Position numbers and translations under genes: made by a program. Below the pieces are notes generated by a model. It made no database searches. It had not been told where the DNA came from and worked only from the letters and a program-made list of their open reading frames with translations. A stretch of DNA of 64,000 nucleotides. Source: Cryptomeria japonica (lineage: Eukaryota; Streptophyta; Pinopsida; Cupressales; Cupressaceae). Numbering within the stretch: the stretch's first letter is position 1; each line of letters starts with the position of its first letter. The stretch lies in assembly GCF_030272615.1 (NCBI RefSeq), contig NC_081412.1, positions 21,491,932 through 21,555,931 of the forward strand. Direction: 5' to 3'. Shown piece by piece: positions 1 through 9,422 of the stretch.

Positions 1-129
1 GTGTGTCTTGTTTTTGAATATGTTTTTGACAGAAGATAACCTGATTGAATGACCCAACAATATGACCTATGCTCTATGTTTGACTGTTTGAGAAATGGGT
101 TGTTTTTGTTTTCTGATTTTGATGTATTT

Positions 130-391
130 TACTAGAAACACTGACAAAATGACCAGGAACTTTGCTGTACTGACCAGAAACACTGACAAACTTACTAGAA
201 ACGTTGTTGTTTGGACTAGAAACGCTGTTGTTTGGACCAAAAAAGCTGTTGTTTGGACCAGAAACTCTGACAGACTTACCAAAAACGCTACTGTTTGGAC
301 CAAAAACACTGACATACAGACCAGGAACTCTGCTGTTTTGACCAGAAACTCTGACAGACAAACCAAAAACTCTAATATGCTCAACCTTTGA
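130..391. repeat. 21-bp minisatellite, block 1
   Basis: Imperfect tandem copies of a 21-bp unit built around 'gttgtttggaccagaaac'. The period is a multiple of three, so it reads open on both strands. On plus it gives a heptapeptide like TRNAVVW, on minus one like FLVQTTA. This explains the long hypothetical ORFs here, which I do not regard as a gene. It probably belongs to the untranslated part of the minus-strand element whose primer site is at 2120-2136. Confidence 0.85.
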
Positions 392-429
392 GAGTTAATG
401 TTGAAATATAAGAAATTTGACATTAACAC

Positions 430-700
430 CAAGAGAGTTGACATTTGGATTGAAAATGCAACTGTTTGGACTGAAAGAGCTAATGTTTGAACTGTTAATG
501 CTAATGTTTGGACTGAAAGAGCTAATGTTTGAACTATTAATGCTAATGTTTGGACTGAAAGAGCAACTGTTTGGACTATAGATGCGACTGTTTGGACTGC
601 AGATGCGACTGTTTGGACTGAAGATGCGATTGTTTGGACTACAGATGCGACTGCTTGGACTGCAGATGCGACTGTTTGGACTGAAAGAGTTAATCTGCTG
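430..700. repeat. 21-bp minisatellite, block 2
   Basis: A second block with the same 21-bp period and a diverged core, 'gatgcgactgtttggactg'. It is more homogeneous towards its right end (about 560-690). It is separated from block 1 by roughly 40 bp of non-matching sequence, so the two are probably diverged parts of one array. Confidence 0.85.
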
Positions 701-739
701 CAAAACTTGTGAATTTGACAGTTTAACGTTTGAGTTTTC

Positions 740-1740
740 AATGTTTGTTGTATTTCAATGGATGAGATCTTGACTTGACTTATAAAATCAGATTGTATTT
801 TTGTTCCAAAGGTTTTTAAGAATTAAAAACACATCAATTAGTCTATCCTAAGGAGATTGGCTGAGAATGAAAACCTTTGCTTGCTAAATTAGGTACACAC
901 CCAATAGCTAATCAGAATATGACCACTGAGCATCACGCAATGGATTCTCAACGCCGTATTATCCGACTCCAAATGCTAATGGGGGCACGATATGGCAAAT
1001 GTCTTGGGAGAGTTACTATCTCTCTTGCACAAAGATTATCACCCTTTTGGAGGTGAATCAGGTAGCTTCTATTTCTATAGTTCTCAGTCAGGAATTCCGT
1101 TTGAAATTACCCCTTGAAGTCACGCAAGCATGATTGAGGCCTATAGCTCGACAAGGTACCAAAACAAGCTGTAGTCACGTAAACGTGATTGAGATCGCGA
1201 GGCCCTACAAAATGCCCGATATGAGAGATCTCAAAGAGAAATCTCAAATAATCCCATTCTCTGAGACTTTAATCAATCAGAGACCTATTTATTATAGTTA
1301 GTTGGAATGCTCAGGTCCAACTATACTCACTTGGGTCATTCTCACAGGGTGATTACTTTTCCTACTGTGACAAGCCCACTAAAGATATGCAATTGAAAGA
1401 AAAGGATGAGTCTAGCTTTCTGATCACCTAAGAAAGGTGAGAGCATACTCGCCTATCATCAAGACACATAAGACATGTTTGTTCATTTCCATTGCAATTA
1501 GTCTATGTGCCTAATTTAACAAATACAAGTGCAAAATCCCGTAGCTGCAAACAAAGTTAGTAGTTTATATTGTATTCTTTGGTGGCGAAATAGTTTATAA
1601 CTCCGGTCTTTCACAGTGAAATAAGTACCTGCAAAACCAACAATTTGCAAATTAGGTTCGCGAAAATGACAGTCCAGAAGCAGAAATGAGGAATGAAACA
1701 TACAATATTTGGAAAATTAACAAAAAACTAAAAATGCCAT
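740..1740. other. No gene seen; probable retroelement UTR
   Basis: No coding frame of substance and no domain that I recognise lie between the minisatellite blocks. There are scattered stops in all frames. The position left of a minus-strand primer site suggests internal or leader sequence of that LTR element, most of which lies outside the window. Confidence 0.5.
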
Positions 1741-2062
1741 TGAATTGACCAAGAACGCCATCATTTGTGCCAAGAACGTTGCTCTACACACCAGAAACGC
1801 TGCTCTGCACACCAGAAATGCTGTTCTGCAAACCAAAAACGTTGTCAAACAAACTGAAAACGCTGACAAATGTACCAAAAATGCCACCATACATACCAAA
1901 AATGCTAAAGTACAGATTGAAAGTGCTAAAGTACAGAAAAACATAAAAACAGAGTTGAGGAATCTCCCATAAACGTCATTTGAGGTGTCAAAACACCACA
2001 AAAGAAGCCAAGAACGCGATTTGGGAGCCCAAGAGAGCTAATCTGCACTCCGAAAGAGCTAA
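1741..2062. repeat. 21-bp minisatellite, block 3
   Basis: A further run of about a dozen diverged 21-bp units ('accagaaacgctgctctgcac' type). It resembles blocks 1 and 2 in period and in the accagaaacgc core. It ends less than 100 bp from the minus-strand primer-binding site at 2120-2136. Confidence 0.75.
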
Positions 2063-2119
2063 TCAACCTATCAATGAAATTTCCTGCAAGCAAACTTGTT
2101 AAAGATCAAAGGGGCTAGG

Positions 2120-2136
2120 CCCCACGGTGGGCGCCA
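2120..2136 (-). other. Primer-binding site of a minus-strand Ty3/gypsy element
   Basis: The minus strand reads TTGGCGCCCACCGTGGGG, the kind of primer-binding and leader sequence found just inside the 5' LTR of many plant Ty3/gypsy elements. It sits five bases left of the LTR end at 2142 (minus-strand end CATCACA). The body of this element would therefore extend left, out of the window. Confidence 0.7.
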
Positions 2137-2141
2137 ATTAA

Positions 2142-3130
2142 TGTGATGCTAAAAATGTGGTTAGTAAGAAGGCATACACATTTAATGAGACAATGTAATA
2201 TAATTGAAAAGCTTGATTAAAAACTAAATCAAAGATGCAAACCATAAGCCTTCCTTGAAATGTCCCATTTTCCTCTATTCTTGAGGACCTTGAAGGTGTT
2301 GGATTGATGGGCTCTTAGCGGAGCAATGACCTCCAAAGTGGCAACTCAAGAGTTGAGTAGCTATTTGATCATGATTGATTATGGAGATGACATGAAATGC
2401 ATGATGTAAGAAACTAGATTAACATGCTATGATCAATTCCAAATCTAATTACTAGATAATTGAAATGCAAATTGCCTATAGTAATGATTCCTAAATTGAT
2501 ATGAGATGGGATCCTTATTGCTCCAAAATGAGGGGTATTTATAGGAATTCCAAGGCCAAAGCTGAGGTGGCAGGAATTGACGGTCTAGATTCGATCTGAA
2601 GATATCAAGGGCCAAGATTGAGGAAGTTGGAGAAGAGGTTGGAGGAAGAGACACTTGTCATCTTTGTGGTGACAAGTGTCAATGAGCCTTGCTCATGAGA
2701 GGGCAAGTGTCCAAGGGAGGAGACATGTGGCAAAAGTGCTATGTGTCTCAAGGAGAAAATATCCACACCATGGGAGGTTAGGATAAGGAGGTTAGGATGT
2801 GCAAGATAGGATAGGGTTAGTTAGACCCAAGATTAGATTGAATGGGTTAAGTTAGGGGATGGTTAGGTTGGGTGGTTAAAGTTAGGAGCCATGTGCTCAT
2901 TTGAATTTAGAAATTCAAATAATTGAAAAATGGTAATTAATCTCAACAAACTTGAGTTTGTTAATCTTAATTAGGGACTAGAAGAATTGATTAATATGGG
3001 GAGACATTAATTAATTTAGAATTAATTAATCAAAGGGGGATGTGAGATGAACTATATAAATAAATCATTTAGATTTATTTACTAGTAGATGAATAAAAAA
3101 ATTAATTAAATTGCTTGTGAATTCAATTAA
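2142..3130 (-). repeat. 5' LTR of a minus-strand element (right end not resolved)
   Basis: On the minus strand this reads as a TATA box (CTATAAATACCCC; plus coordinates 2536-2543), then a transcribed part, then the terminal CATCACA at 2142, followed by the primer-binding site. This is the U3-R-U5-PBS order of a 5' LTR. The outer (U3) end runs into another LTR on the plus strand, and I could not place the junction. The position of 3130 is approximate. Confidence 0.55.
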
Positions 3131-3846
3131 TTGGGAAGGGGAATTAATCAAATAACTCCGTATTTAATTAACTATCTTCAGACCATTTTTAGGTGTATAC
3201 ACTTTCAATTACATCCCCTCCTTGAGGTGGATTCACTTCAGACATTTCCTTTCATTTACTTGCAACATTTTTCAACCACTTGGTTAATTCCAAAATGGGG
3301 TTTGACATACAGGCAAACCCCCAATCCCAACAACATTTTCCTCTCTTTTATGTGTGTAGGTTGTAGGTGCGCAACTATAATTGCAGGTTTAGGCTTCATT
3401 TTCAATGATGGAAAACCCCTTTTCAACACGCAGATTCTTTGAATGACCGTGTGCAACTTCAACTCGGTCCCTGCAACTTTTTCTCAGATTTGTAGGGAAG
3501 CTTCATCTCAATATTCTACTACTAATTCTAGGTGCATAGCTTCATCCTGCATCTCTATCTCAAGATATAATTTCTTCTTTGTCATTTCTACATAGTCTCA
3601 ATTTGATTAATTCAACTAGTCTATTATAAAAGAGGGTTAATTTACTTTCCTAATACATTCCAAATTTCTTACAATTCACTTAGTATTCAATATCTTTCCA
3701 TTGGGATTGGATCTAGTGAATTAAACCCCTCTTTTAAATGTAATGTGTGTGAAAAATTCAAGGGAATCCTTTGTGAAACTTTCATCCCTCTTTTGAGGGG
3801 AGTAAATCTTTCCACTTGATCTCCCCTCATCACTTTTCACCATATT
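3053..3846 (+). repeat. R-U5 part of a plus-strand LTR, family b
   Basis: It starts at a TATA box (TATATAAA, 3053-3060). The segment 3280-3800 matches 47810-48310 by eye: shared stretches include 'ttggttaattccaaaa', 'ggggtttgacat', a 'gtgtaggttg' motif and 'gggattggatct'. It also matches 6475-6930 on the opposite strand. It ends in 'cttttcaccata', the degenerate equivalent of the 'ttttggttcacc' that follows the LTR at 48366. The left border is unresolved. Confidence 0.65.
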
Positions 3847-6430
3847 ATAGTATGCTTGACAAAGACCTTCAAAACAATAGAGTAAGAAATGAGGCTTGGG
3901 ATGTGGTCAACCATTATGGATGTATGTTCCTACAGTTTCCTACTCTCACCTCCCTCAGGGTAGGATGTTTTCATCATCAACCCTTCATGCTTCTGAGATA
4001 TCATTTCAATAAAATTGTTCTCATGGAGTTATCCTGACAAATGGTTGCGGTTCATGAATGATAATCAAATTCCCATAAGCCTGGTTTCAAATTTACCTTG
4101 ACCATTGGGAGGTATTCTATTTCTTCTATCTATAAAGCCAAGGCAATGGATGAAGAAACAAGAAGAGTCGCAATGAAACTTGAAGATTCAAATCTAGTAG
4201 ATATTTTGATTATAGGGGAATGAAGAATAAGTTGAAAAAGAGCTACACCCATGTGCATCACATAGAGGATATCTGGATAGATTGCAAAACTGAAGAGGAT
4301 ATCAGAAGACTTGACTCTGTCATTTTACAATAGAGAAGATTGAAAATCTTAATCTTGTAGACATCCCTAAAGCGCTGAAGGATGATGGAAATGTTTTGGA
4401 TGCAGTGTATGTGGATAAAAAGTTTGCAAATACACCATTTCCACTTATTCAATGGTCCTAGAAGGAAGTGACTTCCATAAGAGATAGATTTCAAAACATC
4501 ATAGTAAACACAAAAAGGGATTCAATTGAAATAATTCAATACTAGGTTAGAGGATGATATTGATGGATGTATTGGTAAGAAATCAAAGCTTTGAACTAAA
4601 AGTAAGCAAGATCCTATAGCTTCGCAAAGGGCTCCAAAGTACAAATTTACTGTGGGAAAAGTAAAGGTAAAAATCAAGGTGAATCTTTTATTCAAGTTGT
4701 TCAACAAGAGAAAGAATCTAAAGAAGGAGAATTAGAAGATGAGCCTATTGACGAAGAACTATCTAAGGAAGGACTACTAGATGAGGAACAATAAGAGGAA
4801 TATGATGAGGAAATAATGCCAGGAATTCTTGAAGCTCCTCAACATGAAGATACACAAGGGTCTACTTAGGTAATAAATCATGTTCTAGCTAGTACACCCC
4901 CACAAGTTTCTACTTTTGAGTATGTACCTTTTGGTTCTACCATTTCATATACTCTAATAGCCACTAGTATGGTTGTCCATACTATTCCTTCTTCCACCAC
5001 CAGTGAGTCGTCCATAGATACCCCATAGGACAACATTGAAAATATATTTTATTCCTTCCCAAACTTGTCTGAAGTATCTACTACCATGCTTGATGACTTT
5101 GGTAAATTCATGTCAAAGATGACACATAATCTAAATGCTTCTATTAAATAAATTTCACCTATTTTTGTGACTTCCACTCCACCTATTGTAACCACTACCA
5201 TACAGGGACAAGAAACTCCATCTCAAACAATGGTTGGAAGAGTTGTAGATGATTATTCCTTACCACCTTGGTTGCTCTGAAACACTCCTAAGAGGATGAA
5301 ACAAGTCATCTCCCTAGATGACTTCAACTTCAGCCAACTAGTTCTAGTAAAGCCTAAGACTACAAAGAAGACCAAGACTCTTTCTTGAGTCAAGGTGGAC
5401 AAGTCCAAGAACAACATGTGAAGATCATTGTGCCTTCTCTAGACATGGACATTGATAAAATTCAGCCTACCAATTATGTCATCAATGGAATTGAACTGGG
5501 GAAACAAACTCATGAAGGTACTATAGAAGACACTCAATCAAATTTTGCTACCCTTGTGATAAGATGTAATGAAGATAAGTTCAAGAAAGTTAACCTCAAG
5601 GCACAAGTGGAACAACTCAGTATGGTGCTAACAAAAATAATAATTTTTAGAAATAATTGAGCCAATAACTTCATCAGTTGATGAACAAGTGATAAAGCAA
5701 GTTGAATGAGTCACCTCTCAGAGCAGGGAAGTAGGTGAATGGATGGATATAATTCTAATTTAGGGAACACATCTCCAGAGATTTGCAGTTACATTGATTA
5801 ATAATCTAGAAAGTGTAAAGTTTGAAGTGGAAAAAACAATAGATCTTCTTTCACATGAACTAGAAACACAATAAAATAACTTTGGTGCTTGGTTGAAGCT
5901 AAAAGACTTTGATTTGAAAATCCTGGTTGATAAAGGAGTGCAACCCACCCAAGACATGTACATTGATCAATGAGGGGTAGTGGAACATCAGATGAATACC
6001 TTGAGCTACTCATCAAAGATATGTGGAAAGCACAAAATAAGTGTATAGATAAGAAGAAGGAAATTATAGAGAAAATATCAAAGTTCCCTACACATTTCCT
6101 AGATGAAAACCAAAGGATTCTTCATGTGGATGCAATCATCAAGGAATTCAATTTGCTAGTCAATGAAAAAGTTGATAAGGAGGATTTTTCCATATCCTCA
6201 ATTGATAAAATAGTAGACCTTAAAGTCATTCTAGATAATTTAGGATCTCTCCTACAGAAACATAAGAAATACTATATTGGTTTGGGAGATTCTATTACTC
6301 GGGTTAAGGTCATCACCAACCATACTTAAGGTCCTAATGAGTCCTAATAAGTCCCAGATGAAGATTGCTCTACAAAAGTTTGAAGAATTCCTGAAACAAG
6401 ATCAGAATGAACAAGAAGTGTGTCATAGGA
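3847..6430 (+). pseudogene. Decayed long ORF of unknown family between inverted LTRs
   Basis: A stretch with protein-like composition is broken by many stops and several frame changes. Readable pieces are 3816-4037, 4690-5350, 5385-5660 and 5970-6329. The first piece is globular-looking, with 'FPTLTSLRVGCF' and 'LMELS'. The middle is acidic, rich in Glu and Asp, then Ser/Thr/Pro-rich. The last piece (about 119 codons) is Lys/Glu/Ile-rich and could form a coiled coil. I do not recognise the protein and see no zinc knuckle, protease, reverse transcriptase or integrase motif. On its left is the end of a plus-strand LTR and on its right the end of a minus-strand LTR of the same family. It may be an extra ORF of a non-autonomous element. 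The coding interpretation is inference; the fragments are visible. Confidence 0.4.
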
Positions 6431-7037
6431 CACTTAGTTAATTTTTATGCTTTATAGTTTAGGTGTTGTAATGGTGAAAAATTAGGGTTTCCACCACAAG
6501 GAGGAAAACCACTAATTTTAGGCTTAGGGACCATTACATCAAAGAGGGGTGAACCTAATAGATCTAGCCTCAAATTAGGAAGCATAGGACTATGCATTCT
6601 TATTAGATTAACTGGAAATTAGGATTGATTGCCCTCTTTTAAGTTGAATTGTAAAATACTAAAATTAGGGTAAATGTGTTGAAATTGAAGTAATTATGCG
6701 TGAACAGTGAGCTACATTCATCAAATCGAGCCACAAACCTGGATCTAAGCAATGTAAGAATATTCAGATCTATTCGCAAAAGGAGCTCCTGAAATGTCAG
6801 GACCAGTATGCCCGTCACACCGATCCTCCGCACTTTTTGCCATCCAAAGGGGAACCTCTTCGTCACTGTAAATAAAGATAATCTTGAAGATAATAGCTCT
6901 GTACCTACTTCCTACACACAAAAATAAGGGGTTTGCCTAAGTCAAACCTTAGTTTAGGAATTAACCTTGAATTAAATATTGCAAATACTAAAATAAACAA
7001 TCAAAAGATATACCTTAGATTTGCAATGATTGATAAT
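6431..7037 (-). repeat. U5-side half of a minus-strand family-b LTR (other half at 60278-60887)
   Basis: Read on the minus strand, this follows the plus-strand LTR end at 3290-3846: a 'gtttgac...aggcaaaccccttat' stretch, 'tgtgtgtaggaagtaggtac', then later 'ttcaccattacaac'. It is cut at 7037 by the outer element. Its U3 half continues at 60278 beyond the duplicated ATAAT target. Confidence 0.65.
7033..7037. repeat. TSD ATAAT of the outer element (left)
   Basis: ATAAT here matches ATAAT at 60278-60282, immediately outside TG and CA of the outer LTRs. Confidence 0.85.
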
Positions 7038-7056
7038 TGTAAGGAAACTTGCAGCC

Positions 7057-7074
7057 AACTTTATGACAATTTTC
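7057..7074. repeat. 18-bp TSD of the LINE (left)
   Basis: The 18 bases aactttatgacaattttc occur here and, identically, at 9102-9119. The uninterrupted LTR has one copy at about 59571-59588. Confidence 0.9.
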
Positions 7075-7146
7075 GTTCTTTTTTTTTTGAAATGTTGCCA
7101 CTCAAAAACTCCCACCCAGTGGCTTGCATTCTGGGGAGGACTCCTG

Positions 7147-7340
7147 GAGGAATCCCTTCAGCTTGTGTTGTCCCTGGTCCCGTAGGTATCCCTTCGACCT
7201 GCGTTGTCCCTGGTCCTGGAGGTAGCCCTTCAGCCTGTGTTGTCCCTGGTCCTAGAGGTAGCCCTTCGGCTTGCACTATCGCTGGTCCTGGAGGTAGCCC
7301 TTTGAACTGCGATGTCCCTGGTCCTAGAGGTAGCTCTTGT
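7147..7340 (+). repeat. 36-bp tandem repeat in LINE ORF1 (12-residue units)
   Basis: About five units of 12 residues of the type GSPSACVVPGPR repeat in frame, with a period of exactly 36 bp. They lie N-terminal to DUF4283. The repeat is low in charge and rich in Pro, Gly and Cys. I know of no equivalent in the DUF4283 family. Confidence 0.85.
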
Positions 7341-8219
7341 GCTTTTAGTGGGGCTGCTAAGAGTTCGTATGCGGATTGATTGGGTAAGGAGACTCAGTCA
7401 TTCCCTGTTTATCGTTCCATTGCTGTTAACCTGGATGATGAAATGATTAATGAAATAGATCAAGTGGCCTCTGATCTATCTTCTCATGCGGTTATCTGTC
7501 GATTTAGAGGATTTTGTCCTAGTCTTCTAGGGCTTCATGATTGGGTCTCTAAGAAGTGGGAGCCCCTTATTTCAGACTCGGTGCAGATTTTCCCTTTGGC
7601 CAAGGGTTTCTTTGTTGCTAAGTTTGAAAATGCAGCTGATAGAAAGATTATTCTTTGCAATCATTTTTTAATTTGGGAGAATCGTTACCCTTTGATGATT
7701 AAACCATGGCATGAGGACTTCGTCCCTTCTTCTGAATCCTTCTGTAAGATGCCAATCTGGGTTAGACTCCCTAACCTCCCTCTTCACTTTTGGGTGGATC
7801 CACTTCTTGAGGTTGTGGGGGATGCTTTAGGAGATTTTCTAATGGTAGATGCTGAGTCTTCTGATATCGTTCATTCTACCTATGCTCGTATCTTGGTGGA
7901 CATTGATGCTTCTAAGGGGTTGCCTAAGGAAATTAAAATATCGACTCCCAAGGGTTTCTGGATCCAACCTCTGGATTATGAAGGCATTCCCTTCAGATGC
8001 AGAAGTTGCTTCAAGACAGGTCATGTAGCAGCTAAATGTGATTTACACAAAGTTAAAGAAAAGAAGCCTCCATCTTGGTGGATTGGGGCTTCCTCCCACC
8101 ATTACACGGTGTTAAAGGGCTCTTCTCTGATGGGTACGGGGCCTGATATTTCTCCTGAAAATGTTGTTGAAGATTCTCCTCCTAGCACTAGTGAGATGGT
8201 TTGTTCAGAGCCAATCGAC

Positions 8220-8603
8220 GGTTCAGAGTTGTCAAATGCTACTGGATCTACCCATGTTGTTAGTTTTGACAAGTCTAAGGGTGTTGTTCATGTGTCTAGG
8301 GAGGTTGCTAGAGCGGTCCATGTGCTTGTTGTTGTTTCTAGGGGTGTTTTTGACCCAAGTCCTGCTATGCCTAATAGAGCTTCATTGCTTGTTGGCTATC
8401 CCTCAGTCAGTGGTTCGGAGGTGTCAAATTTTGTTGGATCTACCCCTGTTGCTGGTTTTGACAGGTCTGAGGGTGTTGTTCATGTGTCTAGGGAGGTTTC
8501 TAGAGTGGTCCCTGTGCCTGCTATTGATTCTAGGGGTGTTTCTAACCCAAGTCCTGCTATGCCTGTTGGAGCTTCGTTGCTTGCTGGCTATCCCTTAGCT
8601 GCT
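8220..8603 (+). repeat. 2 x 192-bp in-frame tandem duplication in LINE ORF1
   Basis: The segment starting 'ggttcagag' at 8220 recurs as 'ggttcggag' at 8412. The two 64-residue units share 'GVVHVSREV' and 'PSPAMP' and differ at many positions. The duplication is therefore not very recent, and the frame has been kept. Confidence 0.85.
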
Positions 8604-8726
8604 AATTTTCCTGCATTAAATTCGTTGGAGTGGCAAGATGAGGCTACTAAAGTTGAAGATGGTTGGATAATAGTTAAAGGTAAACGATCTAAGAGGTCCT
8701 CGCCTTCTTTTGACATGACCCTTTGA

Positions 8727-9101
8727 TCCCACATGAAGGGTCCCAAAGGGAAATCCTAAGTGAGGGGGTTGTTTTAACCCTTGTGGGTAGTTGTGCTCTA
8801 TTTGTTTTGGGTTGTCTGTAGTTCCTTAGGCAACTTGTCTCTTTGGGGTTTCTACCCTTTCTTTATCTAGTAGGCTTGCTAGTTTTCTATGTCTATTCTT
8901 TTTCACAACTTTGTTGCTTTTGTTGGAAGCTGTAGGGTCAGTTGTGCTGGTTTGTGGCTATGGTTTTCATTGTTAATATCTTTGCATAGCCTGCTTTGTT
9001 GGGTTCTAGATCCTGGTAAAATCTTTTGGGTTTCGGGTCCCTTCAAAACCTGTTGTATGGGGTTTTTGGTCGCCTTAAAAATTGTTTTTCCCTTATTCAA
9101 A
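8727..9101 (+). other. 3' UTR of the LINE
   Basis: This is T- and G-rich sequence ('ttgttttgggttg', 'gggttctagatcctgg', 'tttcgggtccc') with no further coding, ending 'ttattcaaa' at the target duplication. It resembles plant L1 3' UTRs in style. The A tail is only a few bases and overlaps the duplicated target, so its true length is uncertain. Confidence 0.6.
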
Positions 9102-9119
9102 AACTTTATGACAATTTTC
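9102..9119. repeat. 18-bp TSD of the LINE (right)
   Basis: Identical to 7057-7074. The outer LTR sequence resumes immediately after it. Confidence 0.9.
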
Positions 9120-9417
9120 ATATAACCCAATTTATATTTTAATAAAATAATCACATAAAATCCACATGCAAAGAATAGACAACATACCCATCAAAGATGA
9201 CACAAGATATATACTGAGAAAACCCTCATGAGGGAAAAACCCAACCTCCAAAAGCATCCATCACCATGTATTATTCAACAATGCAACATTATAATACAAT
9301 TGTGAAAGCTTCTAAAACCCCAGCCATCAACAAGCACTCCATGTGAATAATCATGCAACCAGACATCCCATGCCATGATTCCAACCTCCACAAATGCTAA
9401 AATTGGCTAACTTGGCT

Positions 9418-9422
9418 TCAAC
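9418..9422. repeat. TSD TCAAC of the chromovirus (left)
   Basis: TCAAC precedes the TG of the chromovirus LTR and recurs at 18435-18439. The empty site in the other outer LTR reads 'cttcaacccaaac' at about 59886. Confidence 0.88.

Larger units (their letters stand above)
7092..8726 (+). pseudogene. LINE ORF1: DUF4283 plus CCHC zinc knuckle, one in-frame stop
   Basis: This is the RNA-binding ORF1 protein of plant L1-type LINEs. From the ATG at 7092 the frame runs through a Gly/Pro/Cys tandem repeat, then a single TGA at 7377-7379, then stays open to 8726 in the same frame. The downstream part shows the DUF4283 core (about 7480-7960; 'VICRFRGFCPSL', 'WVRLPNLPLHFW', 'FLMVDAES'). A CCHC_4 knuckle follows ('CRSCFKTGHVAAKC', about 8000-8040). 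After it come a Val/Ser-rich region containing a 64-residue tandem duplication and a basic tail ('IIVKGKRSKRS'). The stop is most simply a TGG to TGA change. Translation from 7380 would need a TTG start, so I take 7092 as the original start. The gene is otherwise intact. No ORF2 follows within the insertion. Confidence 0.82.
7075..9101 (+). mobile_element. ORF1-only LINE (non-autonomous L1-like, 2.0 kb)
   Basis: A 2027-bp insertion flanked by an identical 18-bp target duplication, the length range expected of target-primed reverse transcription. It contains only a DUF4283/zinc-knuckle ORF1 and about 375 bp of T- and G-rich 3' UTR ending in a few A residues. There is no endonuclease or reverse-transcriptase ORF2. 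The plant L1 clade normally carries ORF1 plus a much longer ORF2, so this is an internally deleted or never-complete LINE, analogous to ORF1-only LINEs described in mammals. The orthologous position in the other outer LTR lacks it, so it arrived after the outer element. Confidence 0.82.

Noticed and set aside
67-741. A 224-codon minus-strand ORF and overlapping plus-strand ORFs
   Set aside because: They are products of the 21-bp minisatellite, which is open on both strands; no domain or gene context supports a protein.
8161-8598. A 145-codon Leu-rich plus-strand ORF
   Set aside because: It is a shadow of the duplicated segment of LINE ORF1 in another frame.
7380-8726. Taking 7380 as the true start of the LINE ORF1
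   Set aside because: The codon there is TTG, and the same frame continues upstream past one TGA to ATG 7092 with in-frame repeats. A plant gene would not start at TTG.
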